From assembly GCA_026168455.1 (NCBI GenBank), contig CM047431.1:52760029-52824028 (forward strand): a stretch of DNA of 64,000 nt. The letters are read 5' to 3'. The position numbers were made by a program, and so were the translations under genes. Positions 28,501-38,000 of this stretch are shown piece by piece (within the stretch, counting starts at the first letter, position 1; each line of letters starts with the position of its first letter). The DNA comes from Theocolax elegans. Taxonomy: Eukaryota > Arthropoda > Insecta > Hymenoptera > Cerocephalidae. Under the pieces are notes generated by a model. That model saw only the letters and a list, made by a program, of their open reading frames with translations. It searched no databases and was not told the DNA's origin.

Positions 28501-30618
28501 AAACTTTAACCTTACAGTACACTTGATTAAACCTTGTGTAACGATTGTATAAACAAAAGTTATATTTAAAATTAAAAAGAAGCTTGTATTTTAGAAAAAA
28601 TTATAATGAGCATATTTAAATTATTGTGAAATAAAGTGGTCTTTCAAATGATCACGGTTAAAAGTTGTATATTCTATAATAGAGGTTTATTTTATTCCGT
28701 TGATGCATAAATAAATAAATAAATAAAAACTATTTGTAGTAAGTATTAGTTTTATTGAATTTTGTTTATGTGTTAACAGCAGGCGCTGGACAACAAACGA
28801 AGATCAGTCCACTGAGCGGCGTACTGGGTAAACTTCGAGGTGTTCTGCCGGGCAGAAAACACCAACAGAAGTCAAATTCGGCTCAAGAGAGCAACGATAT
28901 TCAACATCAGATGGACTCCGGCGACTATGTAACCATAGCCGACGTGAGAAACAATAACGATAAACGAGGAAAATGTGGCATTACGATGTCTGACGGTAAA
29001 CCAACGAACGTTACGTACGCCAATGCCGATCTTTTTAAGCGAGACGCAGAATACGTCAGTTTGAGCGAATTGCCGAAGAAACCCGACTCGTCGTTAGAAA
29101 GACGTAGACAAGGTGCGAGAGTAACTCTCGATTCGGATGGCAAAGTTGTCTTCTCTTCCGATAGTCTCAAACGAAGGAAAGGAGCGCACACTACGTTCAT
29201 TCCAGGTTCGTATTTCTTAAGTTGAATTCCCAAAAGAACATAAGTTTAAACATTTTCACACCTGCAATTTAAAGAGTAAATAGTATAATTTTTTTCTAAA
29301 TAATGACAAAGATTTAAAGTAACTACTATGTGCCATTAAGAACGATAACGAAAGCAAGGAAGCGTGTAAAGTAAACTTGATCGCGATAATAATGACACGC
29401 AATGGTTTCGCACGCACCAAGATCCGAGCACAAAGCCTAACGTAATAAACGCGAGCGCGTGTAGGGAAACCGATAAAAATCTAAATAAATTGGAAACGTA
29501 AAATTACAGGACCGTTCGTGAAAGAAGGACCATCGTCACCGATGCACTCGCCACTTGTACACCGAAGTAAAATAACACCGAGAGCGGTCCAACGCACGTC
29601 AAGCGTAGATCTGGTCGACGGCGATACTAGGATCAATGTACCAGAAATGCAAAATCAGCAGCGTCAACAGCAGCAGCAGCAGCAAAAGCAACAGTTGCAG
29701 CGTTCGGGTAAATTAATAATCCGAGCAACAAAATCACCAGAGCGCGCTAGTAGTCCGGAATACGTCCGAGGCCCTGCAACAGTAGTGGCTCCCAGCGCCG
29801 GTCAACGACACCTTCGATGCGGCGCTTACGTCAACGTCCAAGGTGGCGAAGGTAAGACAACGACCGGTCCCGGACGAACCGCCCCAGCTACGAGGGCAAA
29901 ATCGGTTGGGAAACCGATGAACGGTCCCGGGGAATCCAAACCTCGCATGGGGAATCACGGGAGTTTTGGATTCCAGCGTCGTAAATCGAGCGTTGCATCT
30001 CTCGAGCGTAAAGTATTAAAGCCGAGCTCGCGTCAACCAAATGGTTCAGGTTCCGCGAGTCGATTTGGACTCTACCCGGCTAGCTTAAAACCGAGTGGGA
30101 ACACACCCAAGCTGACTAAGCGTTTGGTACCGATCGAACCTCGATCACCCGATCTTGATTCGACTGGTAAAGAGAACGCCGAGCCGAACGATATCTCAAA
30201 AGAAACGATTCTCGAGGAAACACCGAAACTCGAACGTAAGCTCAAACGTAGCGAAAGCTATCGGATGGCCAACAGTCCTATTACGTTTATAAAAAAACTC
30301 GGTGGTGTTGGATCGACTGAGAGTTCCGATCCTTCAGACAAACGGATATTTCGCACCGCCTCCGAGGAGTTGAGAGAGGACCTTTTGAAAGAAAGGATCA
30401 ATTATCCCGAGACGGTGGCGAGCCCGGAACCCGATGCAACACCACCGGAAATAGACGTTTCCTCCAATTCCGAGGACTCGAGCCTAAGTAAATCGATGAG
30501 CCCGGGTAGTCAGTCCAGTCCTGCTCTGAAAGTACCTTGTAGTCCACGACCTCGAGCGGTTGATCTTGAACCCGTGAGGGTCCTCAAGTACTCGGACAAG
30601 GACGACGAAGTTTGGTAA
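18586..30618 (+). CDS. gukh: NHS / guk-holder family protein, proximal transcription unit (5' end not resolved)
   Basis: Scaffold of the Nance-Horan syndrome/guk-holder family; in flies guk-holder links Discs-large and Scribble at synapses, and vertebrate NHS remodels actin at junctions. Coding exons read by eye: 18586-18848, 24834-25003, 25084-25287, 25363-25579, 26902-28237, 28780-29205, 29510-30618. Every GT/AG junction preserves phase. Diagnostic family blocks are the segment containing AEIVAVDVSGRGFHRMSMRR with a basic stretch and RRNTIAG after it (exon at 25084), and SCDTEGYYTSFHVDSGLK (exon at 26902). The rest is Ser/Pro/Arg-rich and probably disordered, with a polyQ run near 29670. 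The frame ends at TAA 30616-30618; AATAAA lies at 30912. The first exon needs one base from an upstream exon not found here. Starting instead from the candidate ATG at 19201 gives an in-frame product of 1161 aa. Family confidence is high; the transcript ends are less certain. Confidence 0.8.
19201..19224 (+). CDS. gukh: Candidate alternative first coding exon of guk-holder (8 codons)
   Basis: ATG at 19201 has G at -3 and an in-frame upstream stop at 19165. It encodes MLSLLMLQ and ends exactly at a good donor, CTGCAG/GTAAGG. It ends in phase 0, the phase required by the exon at 24834, so a transcript starting here would skip the WAVE-like segment. The DNA just upstream is CT-rich, like a 5' UTR. 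Vertebrate NHS also uses alternative first exons. Transcript evidence is needed. Confidence 0.4.
19225..21223. other. Intron DNA of guk-holder with CT and TA microsatellites
   Basis: It follows the candidate first exon. CT runs (19249-19273), TTCC (about 19460-19480), CTT (about 19580-19605) and several TA runs (for example 20591-20605). No coding motif was recognised; open frames on both strands are repeat-derived. Confidence 0.35.
21224..23458. mobile_element. 2.2-kb TIR element filled with degenerate tandem repeats
   Basis: Terminal inverted repeats: left CACTGAGAAAAAAATTTT and right, read on the - strand, the same 18 bases. The interior has no coding capacity and is built from variations on TTGATTCAATAAAATATTT. 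Two larger tandem arrays stand out: a unit of about 286 bases present twice (from 21691 and 21977), and a unit of about 125 bases present three times (from 22842, 22968 and 23093, containing TTACGCATTTAACTC). A pure AT run lies at 22545-22586. It is probably a non-autonomous DNA transposon. Confidence 0.7.
22842..23215 (+). repeat. Tandem repeat, about 125 bp x 3
   Basis: Three successive copies containing CTAATAA(A/T)TTACGCATTTAA, then GTCGTATT.GATTAATTCAA, start at 22842, 22968 and 23093 (period 126, then 125), with few substitutions between them. It lies inside the 21224-23458 TIR element. Confidence 0.7.
23459..24833. other. Intron DNA of guk-holder, no feature recognised
   Basis: AT-rich up to about 24.6 kb. 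The last 200 bases before the acceptor at 24833 are richer in CpG but carry no convincing exon. Confidence 0.35.
24834..25003 (+). CDS. gukh: guk-holder exon 2 (window numbering)
   Basis: Acceptor TTCATTCGCAG, donor TTGAA/GTAAAG. Only one frame is open through the exon (phase 0 start); it contains LRRWTSAEALGDV and LPSPEEQVQAVAL. The PSPEE..QA stretch precedes the strongest NHS motif in the next exon, as in the family. It leaves two bases (AA) that complete a Lys codon. Confidence 0.75.
25084..25287 (+). CDS. gukh: guk-holder exon 3: core NHS motif
   Basis: Acceptor TCTCTCATAG, donor GTTGG/GTAAGT. It encodes the block PAEIVAVDVSGRGFHRMSMR followed by KRRSRPRRPRGKRRNTIAG and ends QAVVG. This matches in order the NHS pattern (T/S)(D/E)I(V/I)P(I/V)(N/D)VTG..F(D)R..S.RRS followed by KRRKTI(T/A)G. 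It is the single most diagnostic exon for the family assignment. Confidence 0.85.
25363..25579 (+). CDS. gukh: guk-holder exon 4
   Basis: Acceptor TTATCATTTCAG, donor TTCTCG/GTAATT. It starts by completing a Gly codon and ends in phase 0. It encodes a Ser-rich segment with RSASTDLLGS and HFMTLKAWGMSRLKLIG, then a Gln/Asn stretch. The following intron carries the 5S-derived SINE. Confidence 0.8.
25580..25640 (+). other. Start of the intron that hosts the SINE
   Basis: Donor GTAATT at 25580. The intron runs to 26901; apart from the SINE its remainder (26125-26895) is AT-rich, with one short direct duplication of GAGCAACCTAGTATATAT at about 26768-26810. A second in-phase acceptor, TATAG at 26895, would add Ser-Gln to the next exon. 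Confidence 0.5.
25641..26124 (+). mobile_element. 5S-rRNA-derived SINE (SINE3-like) with 17-bp target-site duplication
   Basis: The head (about 25658-25780) resembles 5S rRNA including the internal pol III promoter: AGTTAAGCAGC at 25707-25717 with CGAGCGCGGTTGG.ACTTGGA after it, and GGATGGGTGACC at 25738-25749. The body is non-coding and ends in an A-rich tail at about 26095-26107. The insert (25658-26107, 450 bases) is bracketed by perfect copies of AATACATAGAGAATTTA at 25641-25657 and 26108-26124, the signature of LINE-mediated insertion. A plain 5S pseudogene would not be expected to carry about 330 bases of extra body between such repeats. Confidence 0.8.
26902..28237 (+). CDS. gukh: guk-holder exon 5 (large), DTEGYYTS motif
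   Basis: Acceptor TATAGTCGCAG, phase 0. The 1336-base exon encodes an Arg/Glu-rich start, Ser/Thr-rich middle and the conserved SCDTEGYYTSFHVDSGLK (about 27505-27558), a hallmark of NHS/guk-holder proteins. Later blocks include APPPPERKSSLTVAAMVHG, SPDSGHNTSSSPVES and RIPSMCVITPPGSDDEH. The donor AAAAAG/GTCTTT is weak, but it leaves the one base needed by the exon at 28780. If it were unused, the frame would stop at 28284. Confidence 0.85.
28780..29205 (+). CDS. gukh: guk-holder exon 6
   Basis: Acceptor TGTTAACAG, donor ATTCCAG/GTTCGT. It encodes SPLSGVLGKLRGVLPGRKHQ, then GDYVTIADVRNNN and YANADLFKRDAEYVSLSELP, ending GAHTTFIP plus a split Gly. One frame is open throughout and both junctions keep phase. 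Confidence 0.8.
29510..30618 (+). CDS. gukh: guk-holder exon 7, terminal exon of the proximal unit
   Basis: Acceptor AAAATTACAG. It encodes a Gln-rich run (about 29650-29700), several Ser/Pro/Arg blocks (RRKSSVASLERKVLKPSSRQ, KRSESYRMANSPITFIKKLG, FRTASEELREDLLKERINYP) and ends KYSDKDDEVW, stop at 30616. Potential donors near the end (30488 GTAAAT, 30506 GTAGTC) would leave one base, as the exon at 43182 requires, but both are poor. TTTG/GTAACA at the stop leaves two bases and does not fit. Confidence 0.8.
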
Positions 30619-30911
30619 CAAGCTCGGCTGGGGACCGGTATCTCCCGCATCACGAATACCCAGTCGGAATGCGTGGCGATGCACTCGTTTTGAAAAACAA
30701 AAAACCCGTTAAGCATTGTTAAATGAAAGAAAAATTGTCTTCTTCTGAATTACGTAAATTCTCGCATTGCTCATGTTTTTTTTAACTTTTTTTAAACAAC
30801 AAATTATTGATTGAGTTACGTAACGCTCGTTAGTTAACGTTATCTGAGCGAATTACCTAACTTTACGTTGCTTCGTATCAACGACTACTTTGTTTTTACG
30901 GCGCTTGTATC

Positions 30912-30917
30912 AATAAA
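30912..30917 (+). terminator. Poly(A) signal of the proximal guk-holder unit
   Basis: A canonical AATAAA 294 bases after the stop at 30618, followed within about 25 bases by a GT-rich stretch (TGTACGGTTG). Supports a real transcript end between the proximal and distal exons. Confidence 0.5.
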
Positions 30918-31263
30918 AGCTAAATAATAAATACGATAAATGTACGGTTGATTGGAGCACAAACGAGTAACCGCATAGGAATTAATAACTGAGAATCCAT
31001 ATAATTGCCTTCTTTCCCTTTCACTCACACACACTTGCTCTCTATTTTTCTCTTTGCACAAAGTAGGGACAACTGAACGGAATACGATACCGATAAGTGC
31101 AATGAATAATTGTTATTGTTTTTCTTACCGAGTGCATCGAGCGTCCTTCGTATTACGCAACACCCAGCCGTAGTTGCGGGATTTAGCGGAACCGATAGCC
31201 TCCTCGTAGATGATAACTCGTGAAAAGAGGGACGATAATTATAACGAATGTTGTAGAGTGACA

Positions 31264-32031
31264 CGGGTATCGATCTTCGAGGGTGATCGTCGTTTTTTCC
31301 AATCGGTCACTCTGTGTACGTATACGTGGAAAAATCAGCGGCACTTATCCGAACAATAGATATTTACTTATTATCAGAGTGTGACACAGAGTGTGGTACG
31401 ACGACCCCCATGGTAAACTTTCCTATAAATGCACACGGTCGTTTTCTCTTTGTTATCGGGAGAGACATGGGGACAATATAACGATACTTATCAATCGTTT
31501 TGACTCACCGAGAAAATCCTCCATCGCTCAATACGCTCTCGTTGTTGCATCAGATCGATGAATAAAATGTCAGTTTTCTTCAAAATTAATAAATGTTATT
31601 AAATATACGTTTAATTAATTATTTACCGACGAAATAATAATAACAGGCTGTACGAAAGCGCCTCAAACAATTTAAATTGTCCGTGAAGAAACGCGGAAAT
31701 GCGAATCGTAGGATCGGGTAGGTAGATATCGCGAGGAGGTATGCAATCGTTTGCTCATCTCCGTGTATGTGTGTATGTATGTGCGTGTGCGTGCTAGAGT
31801 GCGCGTTGAAAAACAGAGAGATAAGAACGCCGCCGCAGGGTGTGGGAAACTCGAACGCGCGAGGTGACGAACGAGAGTAGACAGGCGGTCGCCGGACGAC
31901 AGTAGCGATCGGACAGTTCGAACGATCGCGACACCCACTTTTATACTTTCTTTTTGTTCTCTCGTTTTTCTCGTGTGCGTGCGTGTGCGCGGGTGTCGGT
32001 ACAATAAGTCTGTAGTCGCTTCTCGATCGAC
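31264..32031 (+). promoter_or_regulatory. Putative internal promoter / 5' UTR of the distal guk-holder unit
   Basis: A CpG-containing island between AT-rich flanks (31.56-31.67 and after 32.08 kb) directly upstream of the candidate first exon. No TATA box could be assigned with confidence; the start site is not determined. Confidence 0.3.
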
Positions 32032-32074
32032 ATGCTGGCGAGGCACTTATTGTTTCTGGCTACGCGAAGACCCA
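32032..32074 (+). CDS. gukh: Candidate first coding exon of the distal guk-holder unit
   Basis: ATG at 32032 in ATCGACATGC context, 14 codons plus one base, ending at a strong donor, CCCA/GTAAGT. The upstream DNA (about 31.70-32.03 kb) is less AT-rich, with CpG and GTGTGC repeats, as expected for promoter/5' UTR. The phase fits the exon at 43182 exactly. It lies 1.1 kb after the poly(A) signal of the proximal unit. Confidence 0.5.
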
Positions 32075-35000
32075 GTAAGTATATTTTTTCGGTCAAATTA
32101 TTTACCCCGGTTCTGGGTATCACACGGTAATTTTTTTATTTACACTAGGTTTATCATCTTTATACTTGATTTTCTACTTAACGCTTGTTAATCGGATTCA
32201 TTCTGAATTGATAAATTTTTCTACACGATCGTTCATTCGGTACTAACTCCTTGGGGTTCTCGATAATTATACTTTTTCTATATGAAAGTTTATTTAATCA
32301 AACGATGTCAGTTGGTAAATTTTAATATAGTTTGGAACGATAACAGTTTTTTTTCCAAAAATACAATTTGACTTTTGAAGTTGTCGAAATAAAAGTATTG
32401 TCTTTTTATAATTGAGCTGTTAATATGTAAATCATGGATCACTTACCACACGCGCTGATATCAGCTGTTGAAAATATCAAAATATATGTAAAGGAGAAGA
32501 GGGTGTTAATGATTATCAATTAAATGTAAACGATCTACTCTTTTTCACAAACAATTTGGAGGGTTTCCCTTTGGCGTTCAATTATTATTGAATTAAACTC
32601 CTACAATTTACCCCGTTCGATCATCTTATTTAACTTTAATTTTCAAGCGCGAGTTGAAACGAATTTTTTTTTTTAAACACAATCGTTGAAACGTGTAGCT
32701 CGTTTCACAATAATTTCAGATAAGCTCACATTATTTCTAAATGATACATTGTTTTCGCGCTTGAACAACTAGTTATTTTCCGAAGAAGTAGGATAATTTA
32801 CAACGGGGTTTTCAACAATCTAATCAAATTTTGGACTGAGTTACGTAGACGGGTAACATTTATTTAACCGCCTAATTGTGGCGAACCCAATATTATCGAT
32901 TTCTAACGGATCTGTCAAAATCGGTTGACATGCTTGGTTAATTATCCATCTGTATAAATTGAATGTCTCTTTGTGAAAGTGATCTCTTCTAAGTTAAATT
33001 TTAAATTTTGTATGTCGCATATTTTAGCCTCTCCAATTTTGAAAGGTGATAGATGTTTAGGATGATTTACTTTTATCTCTTTCTCTCTCAAATTGCCTCG
33101 AATGACACTAACTAAACTATTGTTAAGTGTAAGACTTGAAACATTTAAATAATTAAAAAATTTAAATAATTATAAAAAGCAGACTCTCTATCAACCGGGT
33201 TATATTCTTTGTTTAAAACCAGAATTCTTAAATTAATTTCAAGTATAATAAACAGTGGCAATAAGCTTTATAAACTATAATCTGAATTTGACATACAGTA
33301 ACACAAACCGAAAACTTATAAAATAGAGAGCAAGCAAGGATCTGTATAGTTCGATTCTTTGAATACCTATTTTAATTGTCTGTAATAATTCAAACTTTAC
33401 AAATCTTAAAAAAGTTTCTTCTCAAAATCAATAGTATATTACTCTTACATTTCAACATTGCATGCTGGTAAATATGTACGAATTAAAAATACAACGACTG
33501 ATTAATCGGCTGTCAATTTGTATCTGTCGACATTAAAAATAATGTTTAAATTAAAAATAATATTATACGCGAGTGTATTAATCGACTTTCCCTTTTCCGT
33601 TATTATATACTTATTGTATTTCTTTAAAATCTGTCTTTAATAATTTCGGAGAACAGCTTGATAATTATTTAAAGTCATAAAATTAACGGCTTTATGCCTA
33701 AATGTTAATAAATTTTAATAATATACAAAAATCTAAAACAATATCGACGAAAAATCCCGTGTCGATTTATTTTTTCTAATCATAAAATTTGAATCTTGTT
33801 TTGTTTGACTACATTTTACTAAAAAAACGCTTTAAACAATGATCAATTAAAACGAGGTCATTACATTTTCACGCATAATCATTTAATTCGTTTCTTTGTT
33901 TATTTTTTTAGCCTCGCGAACAATACTAATCTATTTATTTTCTAAAGCACCGTAACGATTTATCACCAAGTTTGATAAAATGTTTTCGCGAGCTCAGTCT
34001 CAAGATGAGGGAAAAAAATATAATATATACATATGTTATATATTGTGACGCTTCCGCTGGGGATTAAGGCGGAGGTCGCAAAATCAATTTGTAAACACTG
34101 TTAATCGTAAAAAGGAGATTATTATTATTATTACTATTAAACCAGAAAAAAATTACAAACATTTGACAATGCCGTAACTCCTACAGAGATAAAACATGTT
34201 CATCTGTCCGTAGGTCTGGCATACTTAAAACTACTTAAGACTACATAATACTAGACTTATAACTAAAGTTTAAGCTAATTTTAAGCTTACTTAAATAAAA
34301 CTCAGGTTAAATAAAAGTAGTAAAACTATCACCACATGCAGTATAACTAGTATACTTGACAGTGTGAATTCCCCACTACCAATATTTGATTAACATGGCT
34401 CTAGCTGTCGTAAAACTCTCAGTTGATGCATTTCGGTCTCTCGCAAAAATAATTTTCTCTACGTTGTTTAATCTAGTCGGACAAGTAAGTCCTACCGCAC
34501 AAGTAACTCTAAAGTGGGGAAACATTTCTTTATTTTGTTTAGAGGAATCACATTTACAAGTAGATGTAAAAACTATGTCATCAATAACTACTATATCCTT
34601 ATAAGAAGGTTGTTGTTTTAGAGGGTAAACAGAATTTGTAAAAATTTGCTTTCCTCTTATTCCCCTATCAAAATAAAAAATTGCTTTATTACATTCAATG
34701 TAGTTAAGGTCACCATAACACATACGAATGGCATTATCTTGCAGTACCTTTTTTTCTGTAAAATTATCAATTTTCATTCTTTTACTATTTTCATTCGCTA
34801 TAGTGTCTATTTTAGAAAAAACTGTTTCAATAGGTAAATATTTTTCTTTTTCATTTTTTTTTCAAGCTTACTGATTCTTTTTACAAATATGTATTTAAAA
34901 TCTGAAGCACATTTTATTCTATCGCATTCGTTGTCTTTTACAAAATTGGTGTCTTTTTTAACTTTTAGTTGTATGATAGATGTTTTGAGCCTCTCTACAC

Positions 35001-38000
35001 TTCTTACTATCCGCTCCGTAGTACCTGAATTATTATCAACTTCGAATTTACATATATTTTTTATTTCTCTAGCTAATTCAATTATATTGTTTAAATTGGT
35101 ATCATCAGTATTATATTTACTATGATCTTTGGAATTTTTTTTGTTTCAGTTACTATCTTTTTAGAATTTAAAACACTCGCTAAAATGATTTAGTATTCGG
35201 TTTCGGGTATTCAATTTCTTTCTTTTTCTCTTTCTCCAGTAACTCTTGCAATAACAAATTTTTTTCTTTCATTTCTTTGTTTAATTCCTTTAATAAAATA
35301 TTTTCGTTCTCTATTACTTCCATATGTTTTTCATTTAAGTAAAAAGTTTTGTCCATATCCATAGCATCATCATTATCATTAATTTTGCTTTCCTTTAATT
35401 TTTCATATTTATTTTGAAGAATTTTGAACTCAGACTGGAGGTATGAATATGCTTGTTGTAACTCTTGCTTATCTAGTTTACTGCTTTCAATTTCACTTCT
35501 TAACTTATACAATATGACATGCGGATCATTACTAGTAATAGAGGTTATGTCCAGGTCTTTATGTTCATCACACACTACCATAATGTTCGATACATATTTC
35601 ACGTTTTTTTTCCTATTAAAGTCACTCTTATGGAAAACACTTTCACACAAAACACAAAACACCGTAGTATTTTTTTTTTAATGATTAATGGCAATCCTTT
35701 ATTTTAATACAAGAAACCCGATAGGGTAGTATACAAAACTCGCTGTTTGCCAGTCACGGCTTAAAATTACATTCACCAACGTTAGTGGTCGAAGTTACGC
35801 GGTTTGACGCGTCGAGCACACACACACTTTTACGGAAAGGGAGCTGGAGAACTGGAGGCGAAACTCACCTACACACTAGGAGAATCGTCTCCGAAGAAAT
35901 CCCATATACTATATATATGTTTTTTGGCTTTTTACATCTCGATACGGCTGTTTGCTTACACCGATCGGGAAGCTCTTATCGAAGCGGTGGTGATTGTACT
36001 AGCAGCAGTGGCTACATTGATCCAGAAATAAATAGACATTAAAGACTGCAGGGAATTATCTCTCTACATTTTGGTGCTAGATTAACGAGCAAAATCAAGA
36101 ATGCCTCAATTAAACGTTGGTGGGATGTTATAATAGTATTGGTGCTGGATGGGTTCGTTTTGTTGAGCAAAGTATGGTTCATTTCTATTGTCGTTTATCC
36201 TTTCTAGCGGAGGCGATCTTACTCTCGGTGCTGGGATTTGTTGGTCTCTTCTACTAAAGTGTTCTAAACTGAACCTCACTCCTTGGGTTCTGTTAGATAC
36301 TTCCGTTCCATGTGACGCCTCCGTATAGATTAGATCCGATTGTGCTATGTGTTGACTTCTCGGGTTTGATGTGGTATTTCTTGCGACGGCACCTCCATAT
36401 TGCAGATAAGATGTCTGGTCATACATTCTCGGACCTCTTTGGCCGTCTTCCGTTAATATGCCTTGACTACGATCTCTATGAATCTCTATTGGGTCTGTTA
36501 GGTTCATATTTCTACTCGGTTCTACCGTTGCTGTTCTATTGACAGTTAACGCTGGGTATTGTATAGATAGGATGGGATAATTAAATTATTTTGGAGTCTG
36601 GATAAATCTATTTGGGGCTGGATGGGTTCCGATGTTGATGTCGGTAACGGGAAATTTACGTCTAATCTATTATTAGTACGCTGTGGAATAATATTTGCTG
36701 GTCGCGATCTATTTACATCTTCCTCAATTATTGGTGTATGAGAATGTGAGTTTCTTAGGGATATTGGATCTTGGTATCGTCCTATTGGTAGTTGAGGTTG
36801 AAGTTGAGGGTTAGTTCCCTGCTGACCCATTGAAACTACCAGGTATTGTCGATTATTACTCTGTTTGCTTATCTCCGTATTTCTTGTTTGCATGTCGGCT
36901 ATGTCCCTTGACGAAAGGGAACGAAGGATATTTGCTCATCGCTCGGCCGATTATTGTGAAGCACGTCAAGCCTCCAAAAGCGGCTTGAGTGAGTAAGAGT
37001 CGAAGTCGGAGTGCTACCTCTGGGATAACAGTCAAGTAAGTCCCAAAAACTCGTGCTGCATTATTTTCATTAACTCCAATAAGAAAGTGACGATATATCA
37101 TCGCTGATGTGTTCCGATCGAATCGGACATTTACCTGTACTTCCTCCAGCACAGCTTGTGTAATCTTCTCCACGACTTTGTCGTTAATCGTGCCCCGCTT
37201 AGCCAAGGACAAATAGGCATGACAAACTAATGTGATATGAATGGTTTTGCTTGGTGTCAGTGTATGATGAGCTAGGTAGAATAGTACCTTTCCCACCGAG
37301 ACCATAGTCATCCCATTTGTCTCTGTTGCGGTAGGAGACCATGTAGCAAAATCAACGGCACCGAGAAAGAGATCTCTGATTGTCACATCTTGAACAAAGG
37401 CCAGGTAGCTGGCTTGGGTCGGGGCAGCCACAGCTCCGACAATCTCAGCATCCGAAAAGAGACTACATAGGCGATTTCTGAAGCTGCCCTGTTCCCGATG
37501 ACTAAGTTTGGCATCTTCGGTGAAAATGCCTCCCCTACGGCTAGGCCTATGCGATAGGATATAGTCCTTTCGTTAGCAATACGCGACCTAAAATGACTAA
37601 ACACATATGCAGTCGGGCCAATCATTATGTTGTTAAAATTACCAGTGAAGGGAAAAACATCTGATTGGTACATCCGTAAGCCAGACAAAAGTGCATCTAC
37701 CTCAAAGTAGTGATTCATTATTCTTCTGGCATTGCCTGCTCCGAACTGTCGTGCCCATGCAGCAGGATCATTAATTTGTAGCAAATGAGTCTCACTGTTA
37801 CAATATATATATGTATACATATACAATATACATATATCTATCGGATGATATCCGAGTAATACGGTTTCGACTCTCGAGCGTGCGATTCTCTTCGAGTTTT
37901 TCTTTCGTTCCCTTTTTTTCCTGTACGTGCATATACACATACATACGTATAGATAGCGCAAATAATATTATCTGCGTATTCACATGTCGTGCGGATAAAC

